A DNA stretch of 64,000 nucleotides from an uncultured Oscillospiraceae bacterium. GTDB taxonomy: Bacteria > Bacillota > Clostridia > Oscillospirales > Ruminococcaceae. Under the pieces are notes generated by a model that saw nothing but the letters and a program-made list of their open reading frames with translations, did no database searches and had not been told where the DNA came from. Shown one piece after another: positions 1-8,066 of the stretch. A program made the translations under genes and the position numbers. Every line of letters begins with the position of its first letter. Within the stretch, counting starts at the first letter, position 1. The stretch is from assembly GCA_934462925.1 (NCBI GenBank), contig CAKSIT010000008.1, positions 76,477 to 140,476 on the forward strand, written 5' to 3'.

Positions 1-111
1 CAGCACGCAGAACTCTCCCTTTTCAATGCCGAAGCTTATACCTTTCAGCACGTCTACGCGGCTCTCTCCGCTTCCGTAGCTTTTTTTGATGTCCTTTATC
101 TCGATGAACAT
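1..111 (-). CDS. ABC transporter ATP-binding protein, N-terminal fragment
   Basis: The first 37 codons of a minus-strand gene that leaves the window on the left. The protein begins MFIEIKDIKKSYGSGESRVD and continues VLKGISFGIEKGEFCVL. This is the typical start of a MacB/LolD-type ABC ATPase: a beta-strand, the A-loop aromatic in KSYG, and the strand before Walker A, which lies outside the window. Such ATPases usually pair with a FtsX/MacB-like permease and export peptides, drugs or lipoproteins. A purine-rich AAAGGAAG Shine-Dalgarno lies just upstream of the ATG. A strong promoter with an overlapping palindrome precedes it. The lipoprotein gene at 350-1192 lies upstream on the same strand and may be functionally linked. 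Confidence 0.8.
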   Translation of the reverse strand, partial: MFIEIKDIKKSYGSGESRVDVLKGISFGIEKGEFCVL

Positions 112-146
112 GGTCAGGCTTCCTTTCTTTGTCCGATTTTAATGAT

Positions 147-195
147 TGAACAACTGTTCATATGTTCATTATAACACAAGCCGCAATTTTGTCAA
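147..195 (-). promoter_or_regulatory. Promoter with overlapping TGAACA/TGTTCA operator for the ABC ATPase gene
   Basis: On the minus strand TTGACA (190-195) and TATAAT (168-173) are separated by 16 bp. Three hexamers overlap or follow the -10 and the start site: TGAACA (147-152), TGTTCA (155-160) and TGTTCA (163-168), each separated by 2 bp. The first two form a perfect inverted repeat with a 2-bp centre. A repressor here would block initiation. The motif resembles ArsR/SmtB-type operators (ATGAACA-type half-sites); other dimeric winged-helix repressors are possible. Confidence 0.6.
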
Positions 196-252
196 TAGTT
201 TTTTTGCCCTGCACGCCCGCTTTAGCGTGGTTTTTGTATATCCTCACAATGA

Positions 253-268
253 GTTAGACTAAGCTAAC
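253..268. promoter_or_regulatory. GTTAG-N6-CTAAC box, copy 1
   Basis: GTTAG, ACTAAG, CTAAC: an inverted repeat with a 6-bp centre in the intergenic region between the lipoprotein gene (ends 350) and the ABC ATPase gene (starts 111). The same arms and spacing recur at 1210-1227 and 54310-54327. The half-site resembles that of DtxR/IdeR-family metalloregulators, although the classical DtxR box has a shorter centre. Confidence 0.45.
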
Positions 269-349
269 GCGCGGCTTTGGGCATTTTGACAAAACGCAGC
301 ATAATAGCAGGAATTAGCGCCCGCAGAAACGGGCGCTCGCAGGTGCTTA

Positions 350-1192
350 TCAGGTAAGGTTCTCGGTGCAGAAAAGCTTAATGCTGTTTTCTGCCACCTC
401 GTCGCCGCAGTCCTTGATTATGCCGGAACCCATCCGGTAGGCGTACTTGCCCTCGGTGTAGTTCAAAAGCGCCGACACATCCTCGCCGTATCTGAACTCA
501 ATATGGCAGTTAGAAGCGGGCGTATCGGTGCGCAGCAGGAAGTATGTGAACTCGCCGCTGTTCTCATCGTCGGTCTTGTACTCGTAGAAGCCCATGTCGC
601 CGTCATACCCGCAGAAGCTGTACTCGTGCGAGAAAACCGCCTCGCCGCTCTCGTCAAAGCCCGAAATCACGCCGTCGGCAAAGGTGATTTCGGCCACGTC
701 CTCGGTAAAGCCGCAGTAGAACTGCGCGGACTCGGGAGCGTCAGCGTAAGCTGCTGCGGCTTCCTCGCCGTAAACAGTACCCGCGCAAACGCTGCGCAGC
801 ATTTCTGAAGCGGCAGCGGCAGCCTCCTCGTCGCCGAGAACGGAAAGGCAGGTGTCGTCCCATACGCTCCTGTACTTATCCTGCAAAATCACGCCAAACA
901 GCGGAACGTACGTGCCGTTTACGTCGCTCATAAGCTTTTCGGCTGCCGCTTCGGCGGTCTGCTCAGGGGTCTGCTCGGTCTGCGCGGTTTCGGGCTTGGC
1001 GTCCGCAGTCTGCGCTTCGCTTGTAACGGAAACGGCGGATTCGGCGCTTTCTGCGCTTACGCTCTCGGAGGTCGCGGAGGACTCGGGCGCGGAGGAAGAG
1101 TCGGCAACGGAGCTTTCCTTGCCTGCGCAGCCTGTAAGCGCTGCGGATATCGCGAGTATCGCGGCAATTGCACTGATTGATTTGATTTTCAT
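350..1192 (-). CDS. Lipoprotein with possible ZinT/YodA-like lipocalin domain
   Basis: A 280-residue lipoprotein exported by Sec and anchored through the Cys of the lipobox LTGC (about residues 19-22). A Ser/Glu/Ala-rich, low-complexity linker runs to about residue 85. The C-terminal 190 residues form one domain containing VPLFGVILQDKY, SVWDD, VFSHEY and HIEFRYG. The order and the last motif recall the ZinT/YodA lipocalin-like metal-binding proteins (compare HFHIFMG in E. coli ZinT), but most of the ZinT histidines are not obvious, so the assignment is tentative. The start ATG follows a GGAAGGAA-type site. The gene has its own promoter and a GTTAG-N6-CTAAC box in its leader, which fits metal-dependent control. 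It may feed the ABC system that starts at 111. Confidence 0.65.
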   Translation of the reverse strand: MKIKSISAIAAILAISAALTGCAGKESSVADSSSAPESSATSESVSAESAESAVSVTSEAQTADAKPETAQTEQTPEQTAEAAAEKLMSDVNGTYVPLFGVILQDKYRSVWDDTCLSVLGDEEAAAAASEMLRSVCAGTVYGEEAAAAYADAPESAQFYCGFTEDVAEITFADGVISGFDESGEAVFSHEYSFCGYDGDMGFYEYKTDDENSGEFTYFLLRTDTPASNCHIEFRYGEDVSALLNYTEGKYAYRMGSGIIKDCGDEVAENSIKLFCTENLT

Positions 1193-1209
1193 GGTGTGTT
1201 CCTTCCTTT

Positions 1210-1227
1210 GGTTAGTTGTAGCTAACC
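1210..1227. promoter_or_regulatory. GTTAG-N6-CTAAC box, copy 2
   Basis: GGTTAG, TTGTAG, CTAACC lies about 18 bp upstream of the lipoprotein start codon at 1192, right before its ribosome binding site. The arms and the 6-bp centre match the box at the flavodoxin promoter (54310). A repressor bound here would block transcription or elongation of the lipoprotein gene. Confidence 0.5.
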
Positions 1228-1298
1228 TTTGCTTTTTATAAACGCCGCAGCATTAGCGCGGCGCTGTTTTGTATATCGGCGGTTCGCCCGCAATGGGA

Positions 1299-1327
1299 AG
1301 TATACCACGCCCGCGGCGTTTTGTCAA
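1299..1327 (-). promoter_or_regulatory. Promoter of the lipoprotein gene
   Basis: On the minus strand TTGACA (1322-1327), a 17-bp spacer and TATACT (1299-1304). Transcription would give a leader of about 100 nt that includes the GGTTAG-N6-CTAACC box. The rest of the 1193-1510 interval holds only this promoter and the one at 1441-1469. Confidence 0.65.
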
Positions 1328-1440
1328 TGCGTTTTCGGGCAAGTTTGTGCAGACTAACCACAACCCTGCTTTATTGTGGGAACTTTTTGGGGAATATGCC
1401 GCCGCTTTATGCGCCCCAAAAATCGTGCAGATTTATCCAC

Positions 1441-1469
1441 TTGTTAAATACTAATATTTATGCTATAAT
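1441..1469 (+). promoter_or_regulatory. Promoter of the transglutaminase-like gene
   Basis: TTGTTA (1441-1446), a 17-bp spacer and TATAAT (1464-1469), about 40 bp upstream of the start codon at 1511. Confidence 0.65.
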
Positions 1470-1510
1470 TAAACCATAACCCCTGAAACGATTTTATGGA
1501 GGTAACGGAA

Positions 1511-3106
1511 ATGAAGAAACTGATAAAATACTTCTCGGCGCTTGCTATTGCGGCGGCGGTGTTCTTCGCGCAGCCCGCGGTGACGGATGGCGCGCAGTAT
1601 TCTGCCTCGGCAGCTGCTGCGACGGTTGCCGCGCCAAAGGCTTCGCTTAAGTCCGGTACGTATGAAACCGACTCGCTCAAAAGCGTGAAGCTTACGTGTT
1701 CTGCAAAAAAGGCGAAAATCTACTACAGCGTAAACGGCGGCAAGTACCGCGTATATTCAAAGCCGCTGCCGATAACCAAAAACACAACGCTTAAGTTCTA
1801 CGCAAAGCTTGGGGGCGCGAAAAGCAAGACCGTTACCTGCAAATACAAGCTTAAGCCAACGCTTACCGCCGCGGTGTCGGGCGAATGCCCCGTAACGGTG
1901 GAGCTTTCCGCGCCTGCCGCGGACGTGCAGGTGTATTACACCACCGACGGCACAAAGCCTACCAAGGCTTCCGCAAAATATACCGAGCCGCTTTGCATAA
2001 CGCGCAGCTGCACTATACGGGCTGCGGCGTTCAAAAACGGGTGGAACACGGCGTACATAACACAAAAGGTGACGTTCTCGCCGCAGTACTCGCCGTCCTA
2101 CCTTAACGATTATACCGCAAAGTATTACTACCGCCAGCTTGACGGAACAAAGCGCACGGCGTACGAGCGCATATACAAGGCGGCAGAAAACTTTGAAAGC
2201 TACGTATGGCTCACCGACCTGTACCTGACGTATGACGAGGTGTACAACATCTCGCAGATGGTGGGCTTTGAGAACCCGCAGCTGTTCTGGCTTGACGGCA
2301 GAAGCAGCGATGCGGACGGCTACTGGCAGGGGGATACGGTGCTTATTTCGGGGTTCTACCTTAAGTACCTGAGAACGCGCGCGGAAGCTGCGGAAATAGC
2401 CCCGAAGCTTGAAAGCAAGGCAAAGGATATAGTGGCGCAGGCGCAGAAAGAGGGTTCGGCGTTTTTCTGCGTAAAGTACCTGCACGACTATGTAATAGAC
2501 CACACCGTATACAATGACGCCGCATGGAACAGAGGCGACGGCGCGGTCGGCAACCACGCCGACGAGGCTCTGCTGGATGGTTCGGCGGTGTGCGCGGGGT
2601 ATACGCGCGCGATGAGCTACCTGCTGCAAACGGCGGGCGTTACCGAGGTGGGCATAGTTGGCGATACCTCGCAGGGGCAGCATATGTGGAACAAGGTAAA
2701 GATAGGCGGCGGCTGGTACAACGTAGATTCGACATGGGACGACTCCGACGACCGCTACGCGTGGTTTTGCCTTACCGACAGCGACTTTACCGACCACACG
2801 CCGCGCAGCAGTCTTCCGCTGAGCGCCGCCGCAGCCGTTTCAACGGAGTTTACCTACTGTAACGCGATGGGCATTACCGTTTACAGCACCGTTGACGAGG
2901 CCGCCGAGGAGAGCATGAAGCTGCTTGCGCAGGGCTACAACAAGGGGCGGCGCGAGTTTACGTTCTACTTTAAGCGCGGGCTTGACGCGGGCATTGCAAA
3001 CCGCCTTACAAAGGACTTCTACACGCTTGTAAACGCCAACGGCGCGTATCCCGCGTTTGAGAGCTGGACGTTCTATTACGACCACTTCTGCATCAGAGTG
3101 TCTTAA
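1511..3106 (+). CDS. Secreted protein: chitobiase-type Fn3-like repeats plus transglutaminase-like domain
   Basis: A 531-residue exported protein. The start at 1511 is chosen because GGAGG lies 8 bp upstream and the first residues (MKKLIKYFSALAIAAAVFFA) form a signal peptide; an in-frame ATG at 1496 overlaps that ribosome binding site. Two Fn3-like repeats follow (about residues 45-110 and 115-185), with hallmarks such as IYYSVNGG and VYYTTDGTKPT, as in chitobiase C-terminal-type (CHB_HEX_C) domains. The C-terminal third is a transglutaminase/protease-like fold with a readable Cys-His-Asp triad: C361 in SAVCAGYTRA, H391 in QGQHMWNKV and D406 in YNVDSTWDD. Such proteins act on the envelope or extracellular matrix by peptide hydrolysis or cross-linking; the substrate is unknown. 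The CAP protein at 20932-21861 carries the same repeat type. Confidence 0.85.
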   Translation: MKKLIKYFSALAIAAAVFFAQPAVTDGAQYSASAAAATVAAPKASLKSGTYETDSLKSVKLTCSAKKAKIYYSVNGGKYRVYSKPLPITKNTTLKFYAKLGGAKSKTVTCKYKLKPTLTAAVSGECPVTVELSAPAADVQVYYTTDGTKPTKASAKYTEPLCITRSCTIRAAAFKNGWNTAYITQKVTFSPQYSPSYLNDYTAKYYYRQLDGTKRTAYERIYKAAENFESYVWLTDLYLTYDEVYNISQMVGFENPQLFWLDGRSSDADGYWQGDTVLISGFYLKYLRTRAEAAEIAPKLESKAKDIVAQAQKEGSAFFCVKYLHDYVIDHTVYNDAAWNRGDGAVGNHADEALLDGSAVCAGYTRAMSYLLQTAGVTEVGIVGDTSQGQHMWNKVKIGGGWYNVDSTWDDSDDRYAWFCLTDSDFTDHTPRSSLPLSAAAAVSTEFTYCNAMGITVYSTVDEAAEESMKLLAQGYNKGRREFTFYFKRGLDAGIANRLTKDFYTLVNANGAYPAFESWTFYYDHFCIRVS

Positions 3107-3223
3107 AATAACGCTTTACTGCCGCTTCGCCGAAAAAAGCCCTGCCCGTGTGGTGAAAATGCACAAAAACTGCGCCCGAAATCGGCTTGTTACGATTAAA
3201 TCCACGTTTTTTTGCGCGCACTC

Positions 3224-3252
3224 TTGTAAGACGTAAAAAAAAGGTGTATAAT
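3224..3252 (+). promoter_or_regulatory. Promoter of typA
   Basis: TTGTAA (3224-3229), a 17-bp spacer and TATAAT (3247-3252), about 65 bp upstream of the TTG start at 3318. Confidence 0.6.
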
Positions 3253-3317
3253 AACGTTTGGCAATAAATAAGCCTTACGTAACTTGTACAAAATCGAACA
3301 AAAGGAAGTTGAAGTAT

Positions 3318-5141
3318 TTGAAAAGAGAAGACCTCAGAAACATAGCCATCATCGCGCACGTTGACCACGGCAAGACCACTCTCGTAGACGAGATGCTAAA
3401 GCAGGGCGGCGCGTTCCGCGAGAATCAGGTGGTAAGCGACCGCGTTATGGACAGCAACGACCTCGAGCGCGAGCGCGGCATAACCATTCTCGCAAAGAAC
3501 ACCGCTTGTATGTACAACGGCGTGAAGATAAACATTGTAGATACCCCCGGCCACGCGGACTTTTCGGGCGAGGTTGAGCGTATACTCAAAATGGTAAACG
3601 GCGTTCTGCTGCTTGTCGATTCGTTCGAGGGCACGATGCCGCAGACCCGCTTCGTGCTGCAAAAGGCGCTTGAACTCGGCCACAAGGTAATCGTTGTTGT
3701 AAACAAGACCGACCGCCCCGACGCGCGCAACCACGAGGTAGTGGACGAGGTGCTGGAGCTTCTGCTCGACCTTGACGCTACCGAGGAGCAGCTTGACAGC
3801 CCCGTTGTGTTCTGCTCGGGCAGGCTGGGGCTTTCGTCCTACGACCCCGACAACATGGGTACGGACTTCAAGCCCCTGTTCGAGAAGATTATCGAGCATA
3901 TCCCCGCTCCCGAGGGCGACCCCGACGGCGAGCTTCAGATGCTCGTGTCCTCCATCGACTACAACGACTATGTAGGCAGGATAGGCATAGGCAGGATAGA
4001 GCGCGGAAAGATACACGTTAATCAGGAGGTAATGGTGTGCGACCACCACAACCGCACCGCGCCGTTCAAGGCGAAGGTTGTGTCGCTTTACCAGTTCGAG
4101 GGGCTTAACAGAGTCCCCGTAGAGGAGGCTATGGTAGGCGATATAGTGTGCTTCTCGGGTATCGAGGGCATTACAATAGGGCAGACGCTCTGCTCCGTAA
4201 ACTGCCCCGAGCCGCTTCCTTTCGTAAAGATAACCGAGCCTACCGTTGAAATGACGTTCTCGGTAAATACATCTCCGTTCGCAGGGCGCGAGGGCAAGTT
4301 TGTAACGTCGCGCCAGATACGCGAGCGCCTTATGAAAGAAACGCTAAAGGACGTGTCGCTGCGCGTGAGCGACGGCGAAACGCTCGACTCCTTTAACGTT
4401 GCGGGCAGGGGCGAAATGCACCTGTCGATACTCATAGAAACCATGCGCCGCGAGGGCTACGAGCTTTCCGTAAGCACGCCGCGCGTACTCCTTAAGGAGA
4501 TAGACGGCGTTAAGTGCGAGCCTGTGGAGCGCCTTGTAGTGGACGTTCCCGCAGAAGCCGTAGGCTCTGTAATGCAGAGCATGGGTCAGCGCAAGGGCGA
4601 AATGCTCTCCATGCACCCCATAGGAACGCGCACCCGCCTTGAGTTCCTCGTTCCCGCAAGAGGCCTGTTCGGCTACCGCGGCGAGTTTATGACGGACACC
4701 AAGGGCGAGGGTATCATGAACTCCGTATTCGACAGCTACAAGCCGTATTTCGGCGATATCCCGAGAAGAACGGCAGGCTCGCTTGTCGCGTGGGAAACAG
4801 GTCCGTCCATTACCTACGGCCTGTTCAACGCGCAGGAGCGCGGCACGCTCTTTATCGGCGCGGGCGTTCCCGTGTACGAGGGCATGATAGTGGGCGTATC
4901 CCCAAAGGCCGGCGATATCGTAATAAACGTGTGCAAGAAAAAGCACCTGACAAATACCCGCGCGAGCGGCTCTGACGACGCGCTGCATCTTATTCCGCCC
5001 AAGCAGATGAGCCTTGAGGAGTGCCTTGACTTCATTCAGGACGACGAGCTTGTCGAGGTTACGCCAAAGAGCATTCGCATGAGAAAGATAATCCTCGAAA
5101 GAGATTTGCGCCTTAAGGCTGAGGCAAAACAGAAAAGATAA
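3318..5141 (+). CDS. typA: Ribosome-associated GTPase TypA/BipA
   Basis: A translational GTPase of 607 residues, the usual length for TypA/BipA. It binds the 70S ribosome and helps 50S assembly and stress adaptation. The N-terminus reads LKREDLRNIAIIAHVDHGKTT (first codon TTG), with G1 in AHVDHGKTT, DTPGHADF (G3) and NKTDRPDA (G4). EF-G-like domains III and V and the BipA-specific C-terminal domain follow (FGYRGEFMTDTKGEG, TNTRASGSDDA). The TTG at 3318 is preferred because AAAGGAAG lies 9 nt upstream and it matches the family start; an in-frame TTG at 3258 would add 20 atypical residues. It is monocistronic-looking: its own promoter lies upstream and the structured repeat at 5172 downstream. 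Confidence 0.95.
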   Translation: MKREDLRNIAIIAHVDHGKTTLVDEMLKQGGAFRENQVVSDRVMDSNDLERERGITILAKNTACMYNGVKINIVDTPGHADFSGEVERILKMVNGVLLLVDSFEGTMPQTRFVLQKALELGHKVIVVVNKTDRPDARNHEVVDEVLELLLDLDATEEQLDSPVVFCSGRLGLSSYDPDNMGTDFKPLFEKIIEHIPAPEGDPDGELQMLVSSIDYNDYVGRIGIGRIERGKIHVNQEVMVCDHHNRTAPFKAKVVSLYQFEGLNRVPVEEAMVGDIVCFSGIEGITIGQTLCSVNCPEPLPFVKITEPTVEMTFSVNTSPFAGREGKFVTSRQIRERLMKETLKDVSLRVSDGETLDSFNVAGRGEMHLSILIETMRREGYELSVSTPRVLLKEIDGVKCEPVERLVVDVPAEAVGSVMQSMGQRKGEMLSMHPIGTRTRLEFLVPARGLFGYRGEFMTDTKGEGIMNSVFDSYKPYFGDIPRRTAGSLVAWETGPSITYGLFNAQERGTLFIGAGVPVYEGMIVGVSPKAGDIVINVCKKKHLTNTRASGSDDALHLIPPKQMSLEECLDFIQDDELVEVTPKSIRMRKIILERDLRLKAEAKQKR

Positions 5142-5171
5142 CCAGCTTGTTAAGGGTTATTTTGAAATAAC

Positions 5172-5317
5172 TTTTTTGCCTCGGGCTAAAGGTGACTGCG
5201 TCGACCTGGCCGAGGCAAAAAACACATCTATCTCAGCAAGTGTGCGAATTGTCGGCAAGCCGACAATTCGTGCGCGCAGCTGAGATGCTTCGGCGGAAAA
5301 CCCCCGTATGGGGGTTT
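5172..5317 (+). repeat. Dispersed structured repeat, copy A
   Basis: An intergenic element between typA and the MATE gene. In order it has hairpin 1 (TTTTTTGCCTCGG 5172-5184 with CCGAGGCAAAAAA 5210-5222), a long stem closed by ATCTCAGC (5230-5237) and GCTGAGAT (5279-5286), an inner hairpin (CGAATTGTCGGC 5245-5256 with GCCGACAATTCG 5259-5270), and a terminal CCCCC-GTAT-GGGGG hairpin ending in TTT. Copies B, C and D keep this architecture with changed but still paired stem bases. A further hairpin, TGCCGCAC with GTGCGGCA, follows at about 5342-5375. The rest of the 5142-5412 interval has no gene. Confidence 0.8.
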
Positions 5318-5412
5318 GCGACGATTCGTATAGGTCGGCAGTGCCGCACGAAGTCGAAGCGGCTTTGTGCGGCATTGTGTGTAGTACATAAAAAGAAACG
5401 GGGCGTTTCAAA

Positions 5413-6831
5413 ATGGTAAAGGATATGACAAAGGGCGCTGTCGCGCCGATACTGCTTAAGTATTCGCTGCCGCTGCTGATAAGCGTAGTTTTCCAGCAGC
5501 TCTATACGATAGCGGACAGCATGATAGCGGGTAATTTCATCAACAAGGACGCGCTTGCGGCGATAGGCGCTTCCTACCCGATAACAATGATATTCCTCGC
5601 TATAGGCACGGGCATGAACATAGGCTGCTCTGTAGTCATTTCAACGCTTTTCGGCGCTAAGGACTACAAGAACATGAAAACGGCGGTATTCACCTCGCTT
5701 ATATCAACGTTTGTGCTTGCGATTGTGCTTACCGTTGTGGGATTTTTCACGAGCGGGCTGTTCCTGCGGCTTCTCGGCACGGACGCTTCGGTTTTCAAGG
5801 ACGGTCAGGACTACCTTAACATCTACGTTTTCGGACTGGTATTCCTGTTTATCTACAACATCTGCACGGGCATATTCTCCGCGCTCGGCGACAGCAACAC
5901 GCCGCTCTATTTCCTTATCGGCTCGTCGCTCGGCAACGTCGGGCTTGACCTGCTGTTCGTCGTAACGTTTCAGATGGGAGTCCCCGGTACGGCGTGGGCT
6001 ACGTTCATCTGTCAGGGAATATGCGCGGTGCTTGCGTTTGTGGTGCTTATCCGCAGGATAGCTAAGATGAAAAGCCCGAAGTTCGCCTACTTTGAGTGGA
6101 AAATGCTCGGGAAGATATCCACGCTTTCCATACCGAGCATACTCCAGCAGAGCTTTGTTTCCGTTGGCAACCTCTTTATTCAGAAGCTTGTAAACTCCTG
6201 CGGCGTTGACGTTATGGCGGGGTATTCCTCTGCGATAAAGCTCAACACCTTTGCGATAACAAGCTTCTCCACCGTGTGCAACTCGCTGTCGAACTTCACC
6301 GCGCAGAATACGGGCGCGGGCGAGCATAAGCGCGTGCGCAGCGGCTTTCGCGTGGGCGTGCTGCTTGCGGTAGGGCTTGCGGCGGTGTTCTCGCTTGTGT
6401 ACTTCCTGCTTTCGTCGCAGCTTATATACCTGTTTATGGACAGCGGCGAGGCGAATAACGCCGCGGCGGCGCAGGCGGGGCAGAACTTCCTTACGATTGT
6501 CGCTCCGTTCTATCTCGCGGTTGCCGTCAAGCTTTCCGCAGACGGCGTGCTGCGCGGCGCGGGACGTATCAAGCAGTTTATGATAACAACGTTCAGCGAC
6601 CTTATACTGAGAGTTGTGTTCGCGTTCATACTCTGCCCGCTGTTCGGCGCTACGGGCATATGGCTGTCGTGGCCCGGCGGGTGGACTATTGCAATGATTA
6701 TATCCGTAATATTCTACATAAGCTATGTTATAAAGACCTCGCGCCTGCCCGTTCCCGCCGTCGAAACGCCGCAGGAAGAAGCCGAGGAGGAAACGGCGGA
6801 CGCCATCTCCATTGAAGAAAACGAGGAATGA
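5413..6831 (+). CDS. MATE family multidrug/cation antiporter
   Basis: A 472-residue polytopic membrane protein with about 12 transmembrane helices. The N-terminus reads MTKGAVAPILLKYSLPLLIS and continues VVFQQLYTIADSMIAG, the usual first MATE segment, and the two-fold repeat is visible (second half from about residue 240, FVSVGNLFIQKLVNSCG). MATE proteins export cationic drugs or metabolites in exchange for Na+ or H+. The C-terminal 25 residues are a charged Glu-rich tail. The start at 5413 is taken as given; no strong ribosome binding site is visible (the region reads AACGGGGCG), and an in-frame ATG 12 nt further on is an alternative. The RluA-type gene starts 24 bp after the stop, so the two may be co-transcribed. 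The substrate cannot be read from the sequence. Confidence 0.9.
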   Translation: MVKDMTKGAVAPILLKYSLPLLISVVFQQLYTIADSMIAGNFINKDALAAIGASYPITMIFLAIGTGMNIGCSVVISTLFGAKDYKNMKTAVFTSLISTFVLAIVLTVVGFFTSGLFLRLLGTDASVFKDGQDYLNIYVFGLVFLFIYNICTGIFSALGDSNTPLYFLIGSSLGNVGLDLLFVVTFQMGVPGTAWATFICQGICAVLAFVVLIRRIAKMKSPKFAYFEWKMLGKISTLSIPSILQQSFVSVGNLFIQKLVNSCGVDVMAGYSSAIKLNTFAITSFSTVCNSLSNFTAQNTGAGEHKRVRSGFRVGVLLAVGLAAVFSLVYFLLSSQLIYLFMDSGEANNAAAAQAGQNFLTIVAPFYLAVAVKLSADGVLRGAGRIKQFMITTFSDLILRVVFAFILCPLFGATGIWLSWPGGWTIAMIISVIFYISYVIKTSRLPVPAVETPQEEAEEETADAISIEENEE

Positions 6832-6855
6832 CGCGCCATTACGACAGGAGGAGCA

Positions 6856-7830
6856 ATGACCGAGCTTACCATAACCAAAAACGACGCAGGCCAGCGCGTT
6901 GACCGCTTCCTGTCGAAAGCGTTCCCGAACCTTACGCCGCCGCTTGTGTGCAAGCTTATGAGAAAAAAGCGCATAAAGCTAAACGGCGCAAAGGCAGAGC
7001 CGTCCGCGAAGCTTGCCGAGGGCGACGTGCTGCGCTTTTACCTGTCCGACGAGCTGCTTTCAAGGGACAAGCCGCAGCGCGAGAACGATTTCCGCAGCGT
7101 TCCGCCCGACATTGACGCAGTGTACGAGGACGAGAACATTCTGCTTGTGAACAAGCCCGCAGGCATGGTAGTCCACGAGGACAGCGACAACACCGCGGAC
7201 ACGCTTATAAATCGCATACTGTGCTACCTGTGGAAAAAGGGCGAGTACCGCCCCGAGGAGGAGAACAGCTTTGTGCCGGCGCTTTGCAACCGCATAGACC
7301 GCAACACCTGCGGCATAGTGATTGCAGCAAAGAACGCCGAGGCGCTGCGTGTGATGAATCAGAAAGTGCGCGACAGGGAGCTTGTAAAGCTCTACCTATG
7401 CGTTGTGTGCGGCACGCCGTCGCCGCGCGCGGGCGAGCTTGTTTCCTATATAAAAAAGCTGCCCGACGAGAACCGCGTTCTCGTAAGCGACGTGCGCGCG
7501 CCCGACTACCTCACCGCCCGCACCAAGTACCGCGTGCTTGAAAGCAGGGGGGAACTGTCCCTTGTGGAGGCCGACCTGCTGACGGGGCGGACGCATCAGA
7601 TACGCGCGCAGTTCGCCCATGTAGGCAGCCCGCTGCTGGGCGACGGCAAGTACGGGTCTAACCGCGTTAACAGGCAGTACGGGTGCAGGTATCAGGCGCT
7701 GTGTTCGTACAGGCTCACGTTCCGTTTCACAACGCCCGCGGGGTGTCTTGAGTATCTCAACGGCAAAAGCTGCGAGGTTTCCAACGTGGGGGAGCTGTGG
7801 TTCGTGCGGGTGTTCCGCGGGGAAGCGTAA
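6856..7830 (+). CDS. RluA-family pseudouridine synthase
   Basis: A 324-residue RNA pseudouridine synthase of the RluA/RluC/RluD family, which isomerises specific uridines in rRNA or tRNA. An S4-type RNA-binding segment occupies the N-terminus (QRVDRFLSKAFP to about residue 65). The catalytic domain has LLVNKPAGMVVHED and the motif NRIDRNTCG, in which the catalytic Asp is kept although the family's usual HRLDxxTSG is altered at three positions. LLTGRTHQIRAQFAHVGSPLLGD is clearly family-like. AGGAGG lies at a good distance from the ATG. The exact target uridine cannot be deduced. Confidence 0.9.
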   Translation: MTELTITKNDAGQRVDRFLSKAFPNLTPPLVCKLMRKKRIKLNGAKAEPSAKLAEGDVLRFYLSDELLSRDKPQRENDFRSVPPDIDAVYEDENILLVNKPAGMVVHEDSDNTADTLINRILCYLWKKGEYRPEEENSFVPALCNRIDRNTCGIVIAAKNAEALRVMNQKVRDRELVKLYLCVVCGTPSPRAGELVSYIKKLPDENRVLVSDVRAPDYLTARTKYRVLESRGELSLVEADLLTGRTHQIRAQFAHVGSPLLGDGKYGSNRVNRQYGCRYQALCSYRLTFRFTTPAGCLEYLNGKSCEVSNVGELWFVRVFRGEA

Positions 7831-7961
7831 ATCAGCATATAGCGTGTTCTTTACGTCATTTTCATATATAAGGTATGTGAAAAAACGCTCGGCTATACAA
7901 AGTGTACAAAAATTCGGCTTGAGATTTTACTATTTTTTATGCTATTTTTTTAACAAACATC

Positions 7962-7990
7962 TTGATTAAAGTTCGGATTTTTAGTATAAT
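7962..7990 (+). promoter_or_regulatory. Promoter of the GAPDH gene
   Basis: TTGATT (7962-7967), a 17-bp spacer and TATAAT (7985-7990), preceded by a very AT-rich tract at 7920-7955 that could act as an UP element. The leader is about 70 nt and ends in AGGAGGAAT before the ATG at 8067. Confidence 0.75.
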
Positions 7991-8066
7991 ATTAGTTGAT
8001 AGAAAATATCATGCGCGGAGGATAACACCAAAGCGCAAAACAAAAACAATCAGGAGGAATATTCCA

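Noticed and set aside
5192..5419. Small open frames inside repeat copies A to D
   Set aside because: Frames differ between copies, while stem pairing is conserved, so selection acts on structure and not on a protein.
7940..7975. Possible Rex site before GAPDH (TTAACAA at about 7950)
   Set aside because: Only one half-site is recognisable; the second half does not match at the required 4-bp distance.
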